NCBI RefSeq assembly: GCF_008831285.2
Contig: NC_045148.1
Span: 11,948,183-12,012,182, forward strand
Length of the DNA: 64,000 nucleotides
Direction: 5' to 3'
DNA from: Nymphaea colorata
Taxonomy: Eukaryota > Streptophyta > Magnoliopsida > Nymphaeales > Nymphaeaceae
Shown here: positions 43,200 to 52,559 of the stretch, piece after piece
Position numbering within the stretch: the first letter of the stretch is position 1
How the letters are laid out: every line of letters starts with the position of its first letter
The notes under the pieces: generated by a model
Databases searched by the model: none
Seen by the model: the letters and a program-made list of their open reading frames with translations, nothing else
Told to the model about the DNA's origin: nothing
Translations under genes and position numbers: made by a program

Positions 43200-44330
43200 G
43201 TGCTGAGGAATCCATTTCCTGACCATGGGAAGGCGGCAGTGGCCATGATCACCACAGGCACTCTACTCTCATATCATCCACAGGAGCACATCCAACCTTG
43301 TAATGGAAGCAGTTCACACGAGCTCATGATGACAGATCAAGGTGAAAAACCACAGAATTTTATTGCTATGATGAGTAACAAGACAGAAAGTTCACCCAAA
43401 AGAACTTCTGTAATCCCAGAGACTTTTGTTCTGCAAAACGGCGATGATAAATTGTCAAGTGACTCTTCGGATGGAGATTCGTGCTACTTGGGTGAGGTCC
43501 TCCCCTTGGAAGAGCGCATCGTTGAAGGAGAGTGGATTCAGGCATTTAAGGACCAGTCAATTACCTTTTCAGAAAGAGACCTTTCAAAATGGGAGTATTA
43601 TCATGAAGAAGCTCTTTACATCGTCGTCCAGGTCAATGAGATGACCGTGCCACATGTATTGATCGATGGAGGAAATGGCTTGAATATTTGTCCTGATCTT
43701 ACGGCCAAAGCTTTGGGGTTTCGTGAAGACAAATACCACTTTGATGATATCAAGATCTACAGATATGCTGGTCGAGGCATGAGAAGCAAAGGTACCATTG
43801 ACATGAACGTGATCATTGAAAACGTTAGTCATCGCATTGTATTCCATGTAGTAGATGTACTACCATCATATAATTTGCTTCTGGGACGACCTTGGATCCA
43901 CCAAGTACGAGGGATCCCATCCACTCTTCATCAATGCCTCAAATGGAATTTTGGTCCATCAGTTATCACCGTACGTGCTGAGGATCTGGTCGAGAGGTTG
44001 GTGCAACCCATGCTTCCTAGGCCAATTAATCTGGTGGATGTACCAAGCATAAGAACAACAAAGGACAGACCTTTGGAAGAATGGATGCAGAACATAGAGA
44101 TAGGGGAATCATCTGAGAGTGTCCATACTATTTCAAGCAATCGTGCAAGTTATCAAAAACATCCCTTATATGTTCATTTCATGAAAAATCCTAAGGGATT
44201 TCTGTTGCTTTTGAAAAGTGGCTATCGTCCATTCACTGGCCTCGAGAAGGATGAAGATGGCATCTTGCAGCCGATGAGTATCCCATTTCAGATAAATACC
44301 AGGGGACTAGAATACCATGAAAAAATTTGA
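43200..44330 (+). CDS. Ogre-like aspartic protease region
   Basis: 376 open codons, the longest intact piece of the element. The retropepsin core reads MTVPHVLIDGGNGLNICPDL, where the usual D-(S/N)-G is D-G-G, and then DVLPSYNLLLGRPWIHQVRG. The downstream LLLLKSGYRPFTGLEKDEDG resembles the G-patch-like tail seen in Tat elements. The frame ends at TGA 44328-44330 just before the putative intron. Confidence 0.85.
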   Translation: MLRNPFPDHGKAAVAMITTGTLLSYHPQEHIQPCNGSSSHELMMTDQGEKPQNFIAMMSNKTESSPKRTSVIPETFVLQNGDDKLSSDSSDGDSCYLGEVLPLEERIVEGEWIQAFKDQSITFSERDLSKWEYYHEEALYIVVQVNEMTVPHVLIDGGNGLNICPDLTAKALGFREDKYHFDDIKIYRYAGRGMRSKGTIDMNVIIENVSHRIVFHVVDVLPSYNLLLGRPWIHQVRGIPSTLHQCLKWNFGPSVITVRAEDLVERLVQPMLPRPINLVDVPSIRTTKDRPLEEWMQNIEIGESSESVHTISSNRASYQKHPLYVHFMKNPKGFLLLLKSGYRPFTGLEKDEDGILQPMSIPFQINTRGLEYHEKI

Positions 44331-44502
44331 AGAAGATCTTGTGGGCTGATAATGTTCACTTTTGTACTTCTTTTTATCTGGTCTCATGAAAGGACCCCCT
44401 CTATGAACTAAGAACCTCGTTTCAATATGCAATGCAAAGTAATATTTTATTATCAATTTTAACTTTGTTGAATTTTCCCTTTATCCCCCTCTTTATAGGA
44501 TG
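44331..44502 (+). other. putative Ogre-type intron between protease and RT
   Basis: AT-rich, stop-filled DNA separates protease and RT and ends in TTATCCCCCTCTTTATAG|GAT, a good 3' splice site. The donor is uncertain; a GT lies shortly after 44330 (ATCTT|GTGGGC). Ogre elements are known to splice here. Confidence 0.5.
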
Positions 44503-45720
44503 TCAGAATTCAACATGTCTCAATTTCTTCTTTTTCCTCGGAAGTCCTCCCAGAAAGCATTTGTCAAACAAGCAGTCGGTGAAATGGAATCTATGACAAT
44601 ATCCAAGCCAGATAATTTACTCAAATTTAAAAACAAGAACATCCCTCGTCCTTAGTTAATGATCCAATTGAAGAGATTAATATTGAAACTAGTGAGAATC
44701 CTAAAATCCTTCAAATTGGTACCAGTTTGTCAGTAGACGAGAAGAAAATATTGGTGGGCTTTCTTGTAAGTAACCAAGAAGCTTTTGCTTGGACTTATGA
44801 AGATATGTCAGGCTTAGACCCCCAGTTGGTTGAACACCATTTGCCCTTAAATCCAAGTTGCAAGCTAATTAAGCAAAAGTTGCGCAAGTTCGATCCTCGA
44901 CTAGAAGGACTTGTAAAAGAAGGATTAGAAGACCTACTAAGGGCAAAATTCATTCGTGTCATCGACTACCCTGAGTGGTTGGCTAATATCGTGGTTGTCC
45001 TCAAGAAAAATGGCAAAGCCATATTATACATTAACTTTTGAGACCTAAACAAAGCCACACCAAAAGATGATTATCCACTTCCAAACATCGATCTATTGGT
45101 TGATAGTACCACAGGACATGCAATGTTCTCTTTTATGGATAGATATTCAGGCTATAACCAAATCAAATTAGCAGTCAAGGATCAACCTAAGACTGCTTTT
45201 ACTATACCTTGGGGCACTTTCTGTTATACGGTGATGTTGTTTGGGTTGAAAAATGCTGGAGAAACTTATCAAAGAGCTATGACCGCTATCTTCCATGATC
45301 AGATGCACAAAATCATGAATGCATATATCGATGACATATTGATTAAATCTAAAGTGAGAGAAGACCACATTGAAACTCTTGCCTAGGTGTTTGAGAGGCT
45401 CTTATAGTACAGGCTTCATTTGAATCCTCAAAAATGTGTATTTGGAGTTGAATCAGACAAACTCTTGGGTTTCATGGTCAGTAAGAGGGGAATCAAGATA
45501 GATCTTACCAAAGCTAAAGCAATCATCGATATGTCACCACCTACCAATATCAAGGAACTGTGAAGTTTTCAAGGACGAATCCATCAGACGATTCATTTCA
45601 AATTTGACTATGAGATGCTAACCATTCAACCAGCTGTTAAGGAAATGTGCCAAGTTTGAATGGGGTTTTGAATGCCAACAGTCATTTGAGAAGATTAAGA
45701 AATACCTCTTAAATCCACCA
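44503..45720 (+). pseudogene. Ogre-like reverse transcriptase
   Basis: SVDEKKILVGFLVSNQEAFA, FAWTYEDMSGLDPQLVEHHL, a stop at 45041 after AILYINF, then FSFMDRYSGYNQIKLAVKDQ, KTAFTIPWGTFCYTVMLFGL and the catalytic AYIDDILIKS. A stop follows ETLA at 45386. Distal thumb segments lie in other frames up to 45720. Confidence 0.88.
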
Positions 45721-45735
45721 ATTCTAAAACTTCCA

Positions 45736-46089
45736 GTGTTGGGTAGACCATTGCTGCTTCACATCATAGTGAATGAGTCAGCATGTGGCGGCTTTTTGGC
45801 ACAATATGAGGAAGGAAGTCGCATCGAGCATGCAATTTATTACATTAGCAAAACTTTTGTGCAATACGAGAAGAAGTACTCTTCAATAGAGAAAACTTGT
45901 TTAGCATTGGTTTGGATGTGTCAAAAGTTGAGACATTATTTATTAGCTTGTGAGGTCAAGATACTCTCCAATCTAAATCCACTCAAGTACATCTTGGAAC
46001 AACCATTCCTTAATGGGCGCATCGCCAAATGGCAAGTTCTGTTGATGCAATATGATCTTGAATACGTGTCTCAAAAGTCAATAAAGTGA
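45736..46089 (+). pseudogene. Ogre-like RNase H (first)
   Basis: GRPLLLHIIVNESACGGFLA, HAIYYISKTFVQYEKKYSSI and EKTCLALVWMCQKLRHYLLA give the standard Gypsy RNase H, open for 117 codons. Confidence 0.85.
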
Positions 46090-46200
46090 CAAGCAATTGT
46101 GGACCAATTAGCAGACTTTCTCCAATACGAGGAAATCAGAACGAATGATGAGTTTCCAAACGAACATGTATTAAGATTGGAAATTGTTTCAATATGAAAG

Positions 46201-46470
46201 ATGTACTTTGATGGATCCAGAAATGTGATGGGAGCAGGAATAGGCATCCTACTCATCACTTCAGAAGATGAAATGATCCCTTATTCCTTGAAACTCGACT
46301 TTCCATGTACCCATAACATGACAGAATATGAAGCCCTCATTCAAAGACTTTGTTCTTTATTGAGTTTTCAAGTAAAAATGGTGCATGCCAATGAAGCAAT
46401 CTGTTCTTTTGAGATTGGAAGATTGGAGCACCCTGCTTTTGAAGCAATGAAGCATATTCATCATATTTAA
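46201..46470 (+). pseudogene. second, archaeal-type RNase H (aRNH)
   Basis: MYFDGSRNVMGAGIGILLIT and FPCTHNMTEYEALIQRL are the D-G-S and T-E-Y-E motifs of the additional RNase H that Tat-lineage elements carry after the first. Stops flank it on both sides. Confidence 0.85.
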
Positions 46471-46492
46471 GAGGGGAATACGCCTTGGTATC

Positions 46493-47385
46493 ATGACATC
46501 AAAAGGTATATTGAAAGTGGAGAATTCTCGATCGGAATGTCCAAAAATGAACAAAAAGCAATTCAACGTATGTCAGCAATGTATTTTATTCTTGCAGGAG
46601 TGCTATATAGACGTGGATTTAGTACTAAATACTCTTGGTACCTTGATGAAGATGAGACAAAGAAAGTCGTCGAAGAGTCACATCAAGGAGACTGTGGAGG
46701 TCACGTCGGTTACCAAACCCTCACCAAACAGATAATTCGAGCAGGATATTATTGACCTACTATGCAAAAAGATTGTCACCAATTCGTCAAGAGATGCAAA
46801 GAATGTCAACTACATGCTCCAGTGATCCATGCCTCAGCCTCTCATTTGCATTCTGTGACATCTCATTGGCCATTTTCAATGTTGGGCATTTGACGTAGTC
46901 GAACTGATATCCCCTACAGCTTGTAATGGTCATAAGTATTTTCTTACTGCAACAGATTATTTTACCAAATGGGTAGAAGTCGTCACACTCAGAACAGTGG
47001 AAGGACGTCATGTAGTGTCCTTCGTTCATAAAAATCTTCTTTGCAGATTTGGAGTCTCTCATGATATAATATCTGACAACGGGACCCATTTCAATAATGA
47101 AAAGATGAGGCAATTGTGCAACAAGTACAACATCATGCATCATTTTTCAGCTCCTTATTATCCCCAAAGCAATGGGCAAGCAGAGGCCACAAACAAAATC
47201 CTAATCCGCATCCTGGAATAGACAGTAGAAACTGGAAGAGGCTGGCATGAAAAGATGCATAACGCTCTATGGGCATATCGCACCACTATGAGAACTCCAA
47301 CTAATGCTACCCCAACAGAGCTAGTCTATGAAACGGAAGTGGTTCTGCCATTACATGTGCTGAAACCCGCTTTGATTTAATTTTG
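46493..47385 (+). pseudogene. Ogre-like integrase, truncated
   Basis: HHCC zinc region: HQGDCGGHVGYQTLTKQI and CHQFVKRCKECQLHAPVIH. Core: YFLTATDYFTKWVEVVTLR, DIISDNGTHFNNEKMRQLCN and APYYPQSNGQAEATNKILIR (D,D,E set). The end is ALWAYRTTMRTPTNATPTEL. The element stops soon after; no chromodomain or 3' LTR is seen. Confidence 0.86.
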
Positions 47386-48432
47386 TTGTTAACTAAAAAA
47401 TAATATTTTATATTTTCGGTTGTTTTCTTTTTCTTCAAACTACTTGATTTACCTAATGCTGCCTAGCCTTTAGGCTCAACTTGTTTTTGCACTTTTATAC
47501 CATAAACTTCGAAATGCCATTAGGAGGCGTCTGAATTTGTGGCATTAACATGCCTGGTAGTTAATACCAGGCATTTGTGAGGGCGGAACTAAAAAGTTTC
47601 AGGTTCAATGACCCGTTGAACCCCAATTCGTGTGAATGCCTCGTACTTTTTCTTGTCGATTTATATATCTAGAATCATAGAAGTTTAGAATCAAAATACT
47701 TATTAGAATGGCTAAACAAATGGGGTATTTTGTTGCTAGAATTAAGAAATTGAAACCTGGAATTTTGATTCTATCCCAATTTGAGGAGGAATTACAATTA
47801 TGGATTTTTCAGTCTTGAATCAAAATTCTAGGTCATCAAACGCTCGATATTGTATTTTCGTGTTTGATTCAGATGGGGTATTAAAATTCCCTATTGCTTT
47901 TAACCATTGCAAAGGACGACCTTCCACTGTGCGTTTAACGTCCAGTGCATTATGGTTTTTATAAGGCGAAGGTGAATCGACATTCTCAATTAGAATTGGC
48001 ATAATTTCTAAAGTACCAATATATTTTACCTGCTAATTCCCAGTGTGCCCCCGGACTATGGTCCCAACTGATCTGAACGAAGCTGATAATGATTTGAACT
48101 TCATGACTGCACTCTAGTAACGGTAAGAAAGTACGCACTAGTATGCAATACAATGAAGGAAAACAGATTTATTTGCGGCCAAATCAGACCGCATTAGCAA
48201 CCTTCAACACTTCAAAAATAAAAATGAATTAATAAAAACCTCTGCTCAATGCCAATCCTAGTAACTTGTATGATACCCACTCCCATAAGTTCATTTCAAA
48301 ACAAATGTGCAATCATAGAACTGGTGATTGACTCATGCGTAAACCTGCTCGTACATATGCTCCAATTAAAGTGAGACTCAAATAAATAAGAACTGTTTAT
48401 ATTTATTCCACATTTGTGTAGGGAGAGTCACA
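47386..48432. other. intergenic, contains a perfect 10-bp hairpin
   Basis: ATGCCTGGTA-GTTAA-TACCAGGCAT lies at 47550-47574. The surrounding 400 bp has paired AATTNTGATTC/GAATCAAAATT words and may be a decayed small MITE, but no ends were fixed. Confidence 0.4.
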
Positions 48433-48769
48433 CACTACAGCATTCTTGTGCATCGGCAACGGCCTTAGCAACGGCTCGTGACCGTAAATGCTCCGGTGGG
48501 CAGTAGAATTGCCCACAGCCTAAACCGTTGGTATTATCCATAGTTATTCCCCACGGATTACAACCGTTAGCATACACACATTACCACCGGCTAGAGCCGT
48601 CGGGAATTCTAAAACAGTAATTCGAAAATCTTGTAATTCCCAACGGATAATTCCCAACCGCCACACCCGTTGGGGATTTTTATGATCCCCAACAAGCGGT
48701 TATCCCTGTTGAATCAGATTGTATCTAGCTACCCAAGAGACAAATTTCTATGATGATATATGTGGCAGT

Positions 48770-48820
48770 AACCCCAGCCTTAAGCCCAGCAGCTGTTGCC
48801 CCCGCGCCACCATGATGAAC
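48770..48820 (-). pseudogene. sterol glucosyltransferase (UGT80-type) exon scrap 2
   Basis: On the minus strand, acceptor CCTTGTAG precedes VHHGGAGATAAGLKAG, which matches the conserved VVHHGGAGTTAAGLKA donor-binding motif of plant UDP-glucose:sterol glucosyltransferases. Homology fades after AG at about 48772. Confidence 0.75.
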
Positions 48821-49911
48821 CTACAAGGAACAAATGAGATATCTTGACTAAACTTTAATTTGATTCCCAAGCGGCAAGCTGATAACATAAGGCAAAGAGA
48901 CCAACCCATCTAATCCAAGTTGTACTTTTTTTTTTGCCCTTTGGTCAACAACTCAAAACAAAAAAAATGATGGCTACTTTCAAGTAATCTTACTACATCA
49001 GCACAATGCAAGAAAAGCCAATCGTGAGGGCAGTTGTCAAGCGAATACACAAAGTCATTACATTCTGCTACTGACAAATTCACAATTAGTATGCATACAG
49101 TTTACAGTTTCTAGTCATCATATCTGGTTGTTGAACAGGCTTCAAATATACCCAAAAAAGGAGAACAAAAGCAACCATTAGTTTCAAATTCACAAAATAT
49201 AAGAACATTGTACCATGAAGTTGAACATGAATGTGGGAGAAAAAACAAAGAGTGATAAACGATCAAAACATTCAAGGTTGATACCGAACAAGCATTAATA
49301 CAATAGACTGGAAAAAGGCAGGAGATTCATGCAGCTCACTAAAATCACATTGATAATTACTTAAGATTAAATAACCAGAAGTACAAGCAACTTGCACGAT
49401 TGCAAGCATACCACGAAGCATGGTACCTGAAATCTCTCTCTCTCTCGATAAACAGGAATAAGCAGGTCTGATGAGATTATATTCAAGCAAGAGAATACTC
49501 AACAAAAGATATAAACTGTTGGTGGAAATATTTGTTTTATATAAAGAAATAAAAGCAGCTTTGATGAGTGTCAACATAGTTTCATGGGGCCTAATATCGA
49601 ACATTCTTACTTTACATACATGATTCAGATAATTCAAAATAATCTCAATGGTGTGTTTAATCAAAACATTGGCAAGAGAAAAATGGTTTGGAGTACATAT
49701 CACCTAAATATGCTCCTTAATATTGATAGACATTATATGGTGCAGAACTACTTCACTAACAAAATCAACTTCTCATGCATCACGTTCAAGCATAACCAAT
49801 TGCACTGGGGGCACATCATTTTTTAGGATATATATTATCATGATACATTACACATTTCAGTATATGCAAACAGCAATATAACCAGAACCAAACAACAGAT
49901 CAGAAACTTAC

Positions 49912-49955
49912 AGGACTCTCAAATCCAATATAGATGGGCTTTTTCTCATCCTTCT
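49912..49955 (-). pseudogene. sterol glucosyltransferase (UGT80-type) exon scrap 1
   Basis: On the minus strand, TTGTTTATAG| precedes EKDEKKPIYIGFESP|GTAAG. KPIYIGFGSLP is the family sequence about 70 residues before the VHHGGAG motif, so this exon is in the correct order and orientation relative to 48770-48820. The exons expected in between were not found. Confidence 0.65.
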
Positions 49956-50430
49956 CTATAAACAATATACAACAAAAAAAAAAAGACAGATTCACTCTGA
50001 CACATGAGAAAATGAGTGCCAGTGAAAGGCTACTTTACCAACGTCCTTCTCTAAGTGTCAGTGAAGATTAACTTTTACTGACATCTGGGACAAGGCGTTG
50101 ATGAAAGTAGCCTGCCCTAACGCATGCTGCTATGGTGTCGATGAAGTTGGGCTTTTACCTACATCCAGAATAAAATGTCAGTAAAAAATAGCTTTCCTCG
50201 ATGCGTGCTGCTAAGATGTGGATGAAGTTGAGCTTTTATCAACGTCCAGCTCAAAACTGTCACTAAACATCTTACTTTTATCGATGTTTAGAAGAGAACA
50301 TTGGTAAGAATACCTTTACTGAGTTCATTTTGCAAGCATCGATAAAATAAAAAAGTTAATTCTATTGTCACAACCGCACACATGTTGTCGACATTTTTAA
50401 GTATGGCCTTTAGCGACCCCTCCCACACGT

Positions 50431-50583
50431 CGCTAAACGATTTCCCAATTTTATAACTCTGCCCGAGCCCTTCTTATTTTTTCTTTTATCCTCCCTCTTC
50501 TTTCCACGGACGTTTACCCAAGTTCTTCGGTTCTTCCAGGCGCTATTCGTCAATTTTTTTGGGTGGTGTCTTTACGAAGAAAC

Positions 50584-50618
<35 letters not shown>

Positions 50619-51537
50619 TCAATGGTCCCCACTAACTTATATGGAACAACCAGTAGGAAAGAAAAACTTATTTAGAATCAAAGATGAACGGGAGAGAAGG
50701 TTATTTATCATCTTTTCCTTTTCCAACACGGTTAAGCTTATATATACATTTTCAATTTTTTTTATATATGCTTGATTTCTTAATGCTTTCCAAAATTTTC
50801 TTATTTAAAGTACACTTTTAACCATTTAATTAAAAAATTTAAAATATTTATATTACATGCATATATCTAAAAAAAATATATAGTGTCGAGTTTTAATTCT
50901 TATTCCATTTCCATTTATTGATTTGCTAAACTTTTTTTAACTTTTCTATTTGATTCAAAAAACGACTTGGACGATATTGGTTTAAGAATATTTAAATTTC
51001 TACTCTATTTTTCTCATTAGCTGGTAACCGTTACTTTTAAGTTAGTTCAGTGTACTTTTATTTTTTAAATGGTTTTAATTGTATAGTCGAGCCAGGCAAG
51101 CTTAAATGACTCGAGTTCTTACGATTTAAACTCTATTTGTTTAACGTTTCGAATATAAGTTAAACTCAAGGTTGACTCGTTTATAAATGGATTGAGTTTT
51201 TTTAATGCGAGTTTGAATCGACTCGATTAGTTATGAATTGCTTATAACAATAAGAACTAAGATATTTGACAGTTTTGGGAGATGGAAAATTATTAGCAAC
51301 CCTTTCTTTGTTGCTAGAAAATGACAAACAAAGGGTGACTTTTACCAAAAACCCCTAGGGACGGTCAACCTGCCCATCAGCTTTTCTTTACTTGCACCGT
51401 CAATTAATTTTCTGGGTTCGCAAGGGCTCTGGCCAACGATGGTTCGGTGGCCAACTCCACGGCATAGGGCCGATGACATGATGCCATGTGTTCCGTTTTA
51501 CACGTGTACAATGTTGATTCGCTCTTTGCAATAACGG
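50431..51537. other. intergenic region upstream of HSP70-17
   Basis: A (GA)n run lies at 50588-50613. An AT-rich stretch runs to 51000. A dispersed repeat with GACTCGAGTT, TTGACTCGTTTATAAATGG and CGACTCGA words (51080-51250) resembles 31020-31090. No gene is seen. Confidence 0.5.
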
Positions 51538-51545
51538 TGACGTGG
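51538..51545 (+). promoter_or_regulatory. TGACGTGG box 1 (UPR element-like)
   Basis: TGACGTGG lies 244 bp before the HSP70-17 ATG. It matches the bZIP-bound plant unfolded-protein-response core. A CACGTGTA G-box-like site lies at 51501-51508. Confidence 0.6.
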
Positions 51546-51567
51546 CAGGAGAAGTCTACAAATATCC

Positions 51568-51575
51568 TGACGTGG
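51568..51575 (+). promoter_or_regulatory. TGACGTGG box 2 (UPR element-like)
   Basis: A second identical TGACGTGG lies 30 bp after the first, both followed by CA. The spacing of about three helical turns puts them on one face of the DNA. Confidence 0.6.
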
Positions 51576-51788
51576 CACAAACCTTCCTTCGTCCCGTTTC
51601 CTTCTTTTCCTTTCCAAAGTTTTCGTGAGCGCGAGAACAACTTCGTTCTCGTGCGACTCTCTTCCTCTCTCTTTACTCCCCCCGCCCTCACCCCAAAGCT
51701 AAGGTTATTGTAATCGCAGATCATCCGGGGAGAAGGTAGGAGTTTGGGACGACGATACCCTAGCTGGATCTGATAGGGTTTTGAGGCC

Positions 51789-52559
51789 ATGATGAAGAAA
51801 ATAGGCATTTTGTGGAAGATCTTTCTGATTGTTTGTATTGTTTCTTTAGACCGTTTAGCTCCATCCGAATCTGCCGTTTCTAGCATAGATCTCGGTTCGG
51901 AATGGATGAAGGTGGCTGTTGTGAATTTGAAACCAGGACAACCGCCAATCTCAGTAGCCATTAATGAGATGTCCAAAAGGAAATCCCCAGGACTTGTTGC
52001 CTTCCTCGGTGGCGACCGTCTGCTTGGAGAAGAGGCTTTTGGAATCTCTGCAAGGTACCCAGAAAAAGTATATTCACGAACCCGTGATATACTCGCGAAG
52101 CCATTTCAGTATGTCAAGACTTTGGTGGATTCGTTGTATCTTTCCTATGATTTGGTTGAGGATTCTAGAGGAAGTGCCGGGGTAAGGGTCGAAGATGGGG
52201 TCGTATATTCCGCTGAGGAATTGGTCGCAATGGTACTGAGTTATGGGAGGAATTTGGCGGGTTCCCATGCAAAGATAGGGATAAAGGACGCTGTGATCGC
52301 CGTGCCACCATATTTTGGGCAGAGTGAGAGAAAGGAGTTGATTCAAGCTGCTCAGCTGGCTGGGATCAATGTTCTCGGATTAATTAACGAGCATTCGGGT
52401 GCGGCATTGCAATACGGAATAGACAAGGACTTTTCAAATGAGTCGCGGCATGTTCTTTTTTACCACATGGGTTCCAGCGGTACTTATGCTGCCCTGGCGT
52501 ATTTCTCATCTTATCCGGCCAAGGAGTTCGGGAGGCAAGTTTCCATCAACCAATTTCAA
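51789..52559 (+). CDS. HSP70-17 exon 1
   Basis: 257 codons, from the signal peptide to VSINQFQ. The donor is CAA|GTAAGT, a strong match. The following 1400-bp intron (52560-53959) holds nothing recognised. Confidence 0.93.

Larger units (their letters stand above)
36000..47385 (+). mobile_element. Ogre/Tat-like Ty3/Gypsy element, 3'-truncated
   Basis: In order: long 5' LTR, primer site, ORF1 (40153-41365), gag (42255-43151), protease (43200-44330), an intron-like gap (44331-44499), RT (44500-45720), RNase H (45736-46089), a second archaeal-type RNase H (46201-46470) and integrase (46493-47385). Dual RNase H, an extra ORF before gag and a gap between protease and RT are hallmarks of the Ogre branch of Tat. 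Many stops make it dead. It stops within the integrase C-terminal part (TELVYETEVVLPLHVLKPAL); no 3' LTR is seen. Confidence 0.87.
48433..50430 (-). mobile_element. CACTA-like element or remnant
   Basis: CACTACAGCATTCTTGTG at 48433 resembles a CACTA terminus. It is followed within 300 bp by many ACGGC, ACCGTTGG and CCAACGG words in both orientations, like subterminal repeats of CACTA elements. A second repeat cluster (49990-50420) holds degenerate TTTTACNGACATC and GATGAAGTTGAGCTTTTA units. No transposase is present. The right terminus was not found, so the extent is approximate, and the two clusters may belong to different elements. Strand is given as that of the gene scraps inside. Confidence 0.5.

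Noticed and set aside
47550-47574. Transcription terminator hairpin
   Set aside because: A perfect 10-bp stem without a T-run in a plant intergenic region; intrinsic terminators do not apply here.
51404-51976. 190-codon minus-strand frame overlapping the HSP70-17 start
   Set aside because: It is antisense to the signal peptide exon and promoter and has no family resemblance; treated as a chance frame.
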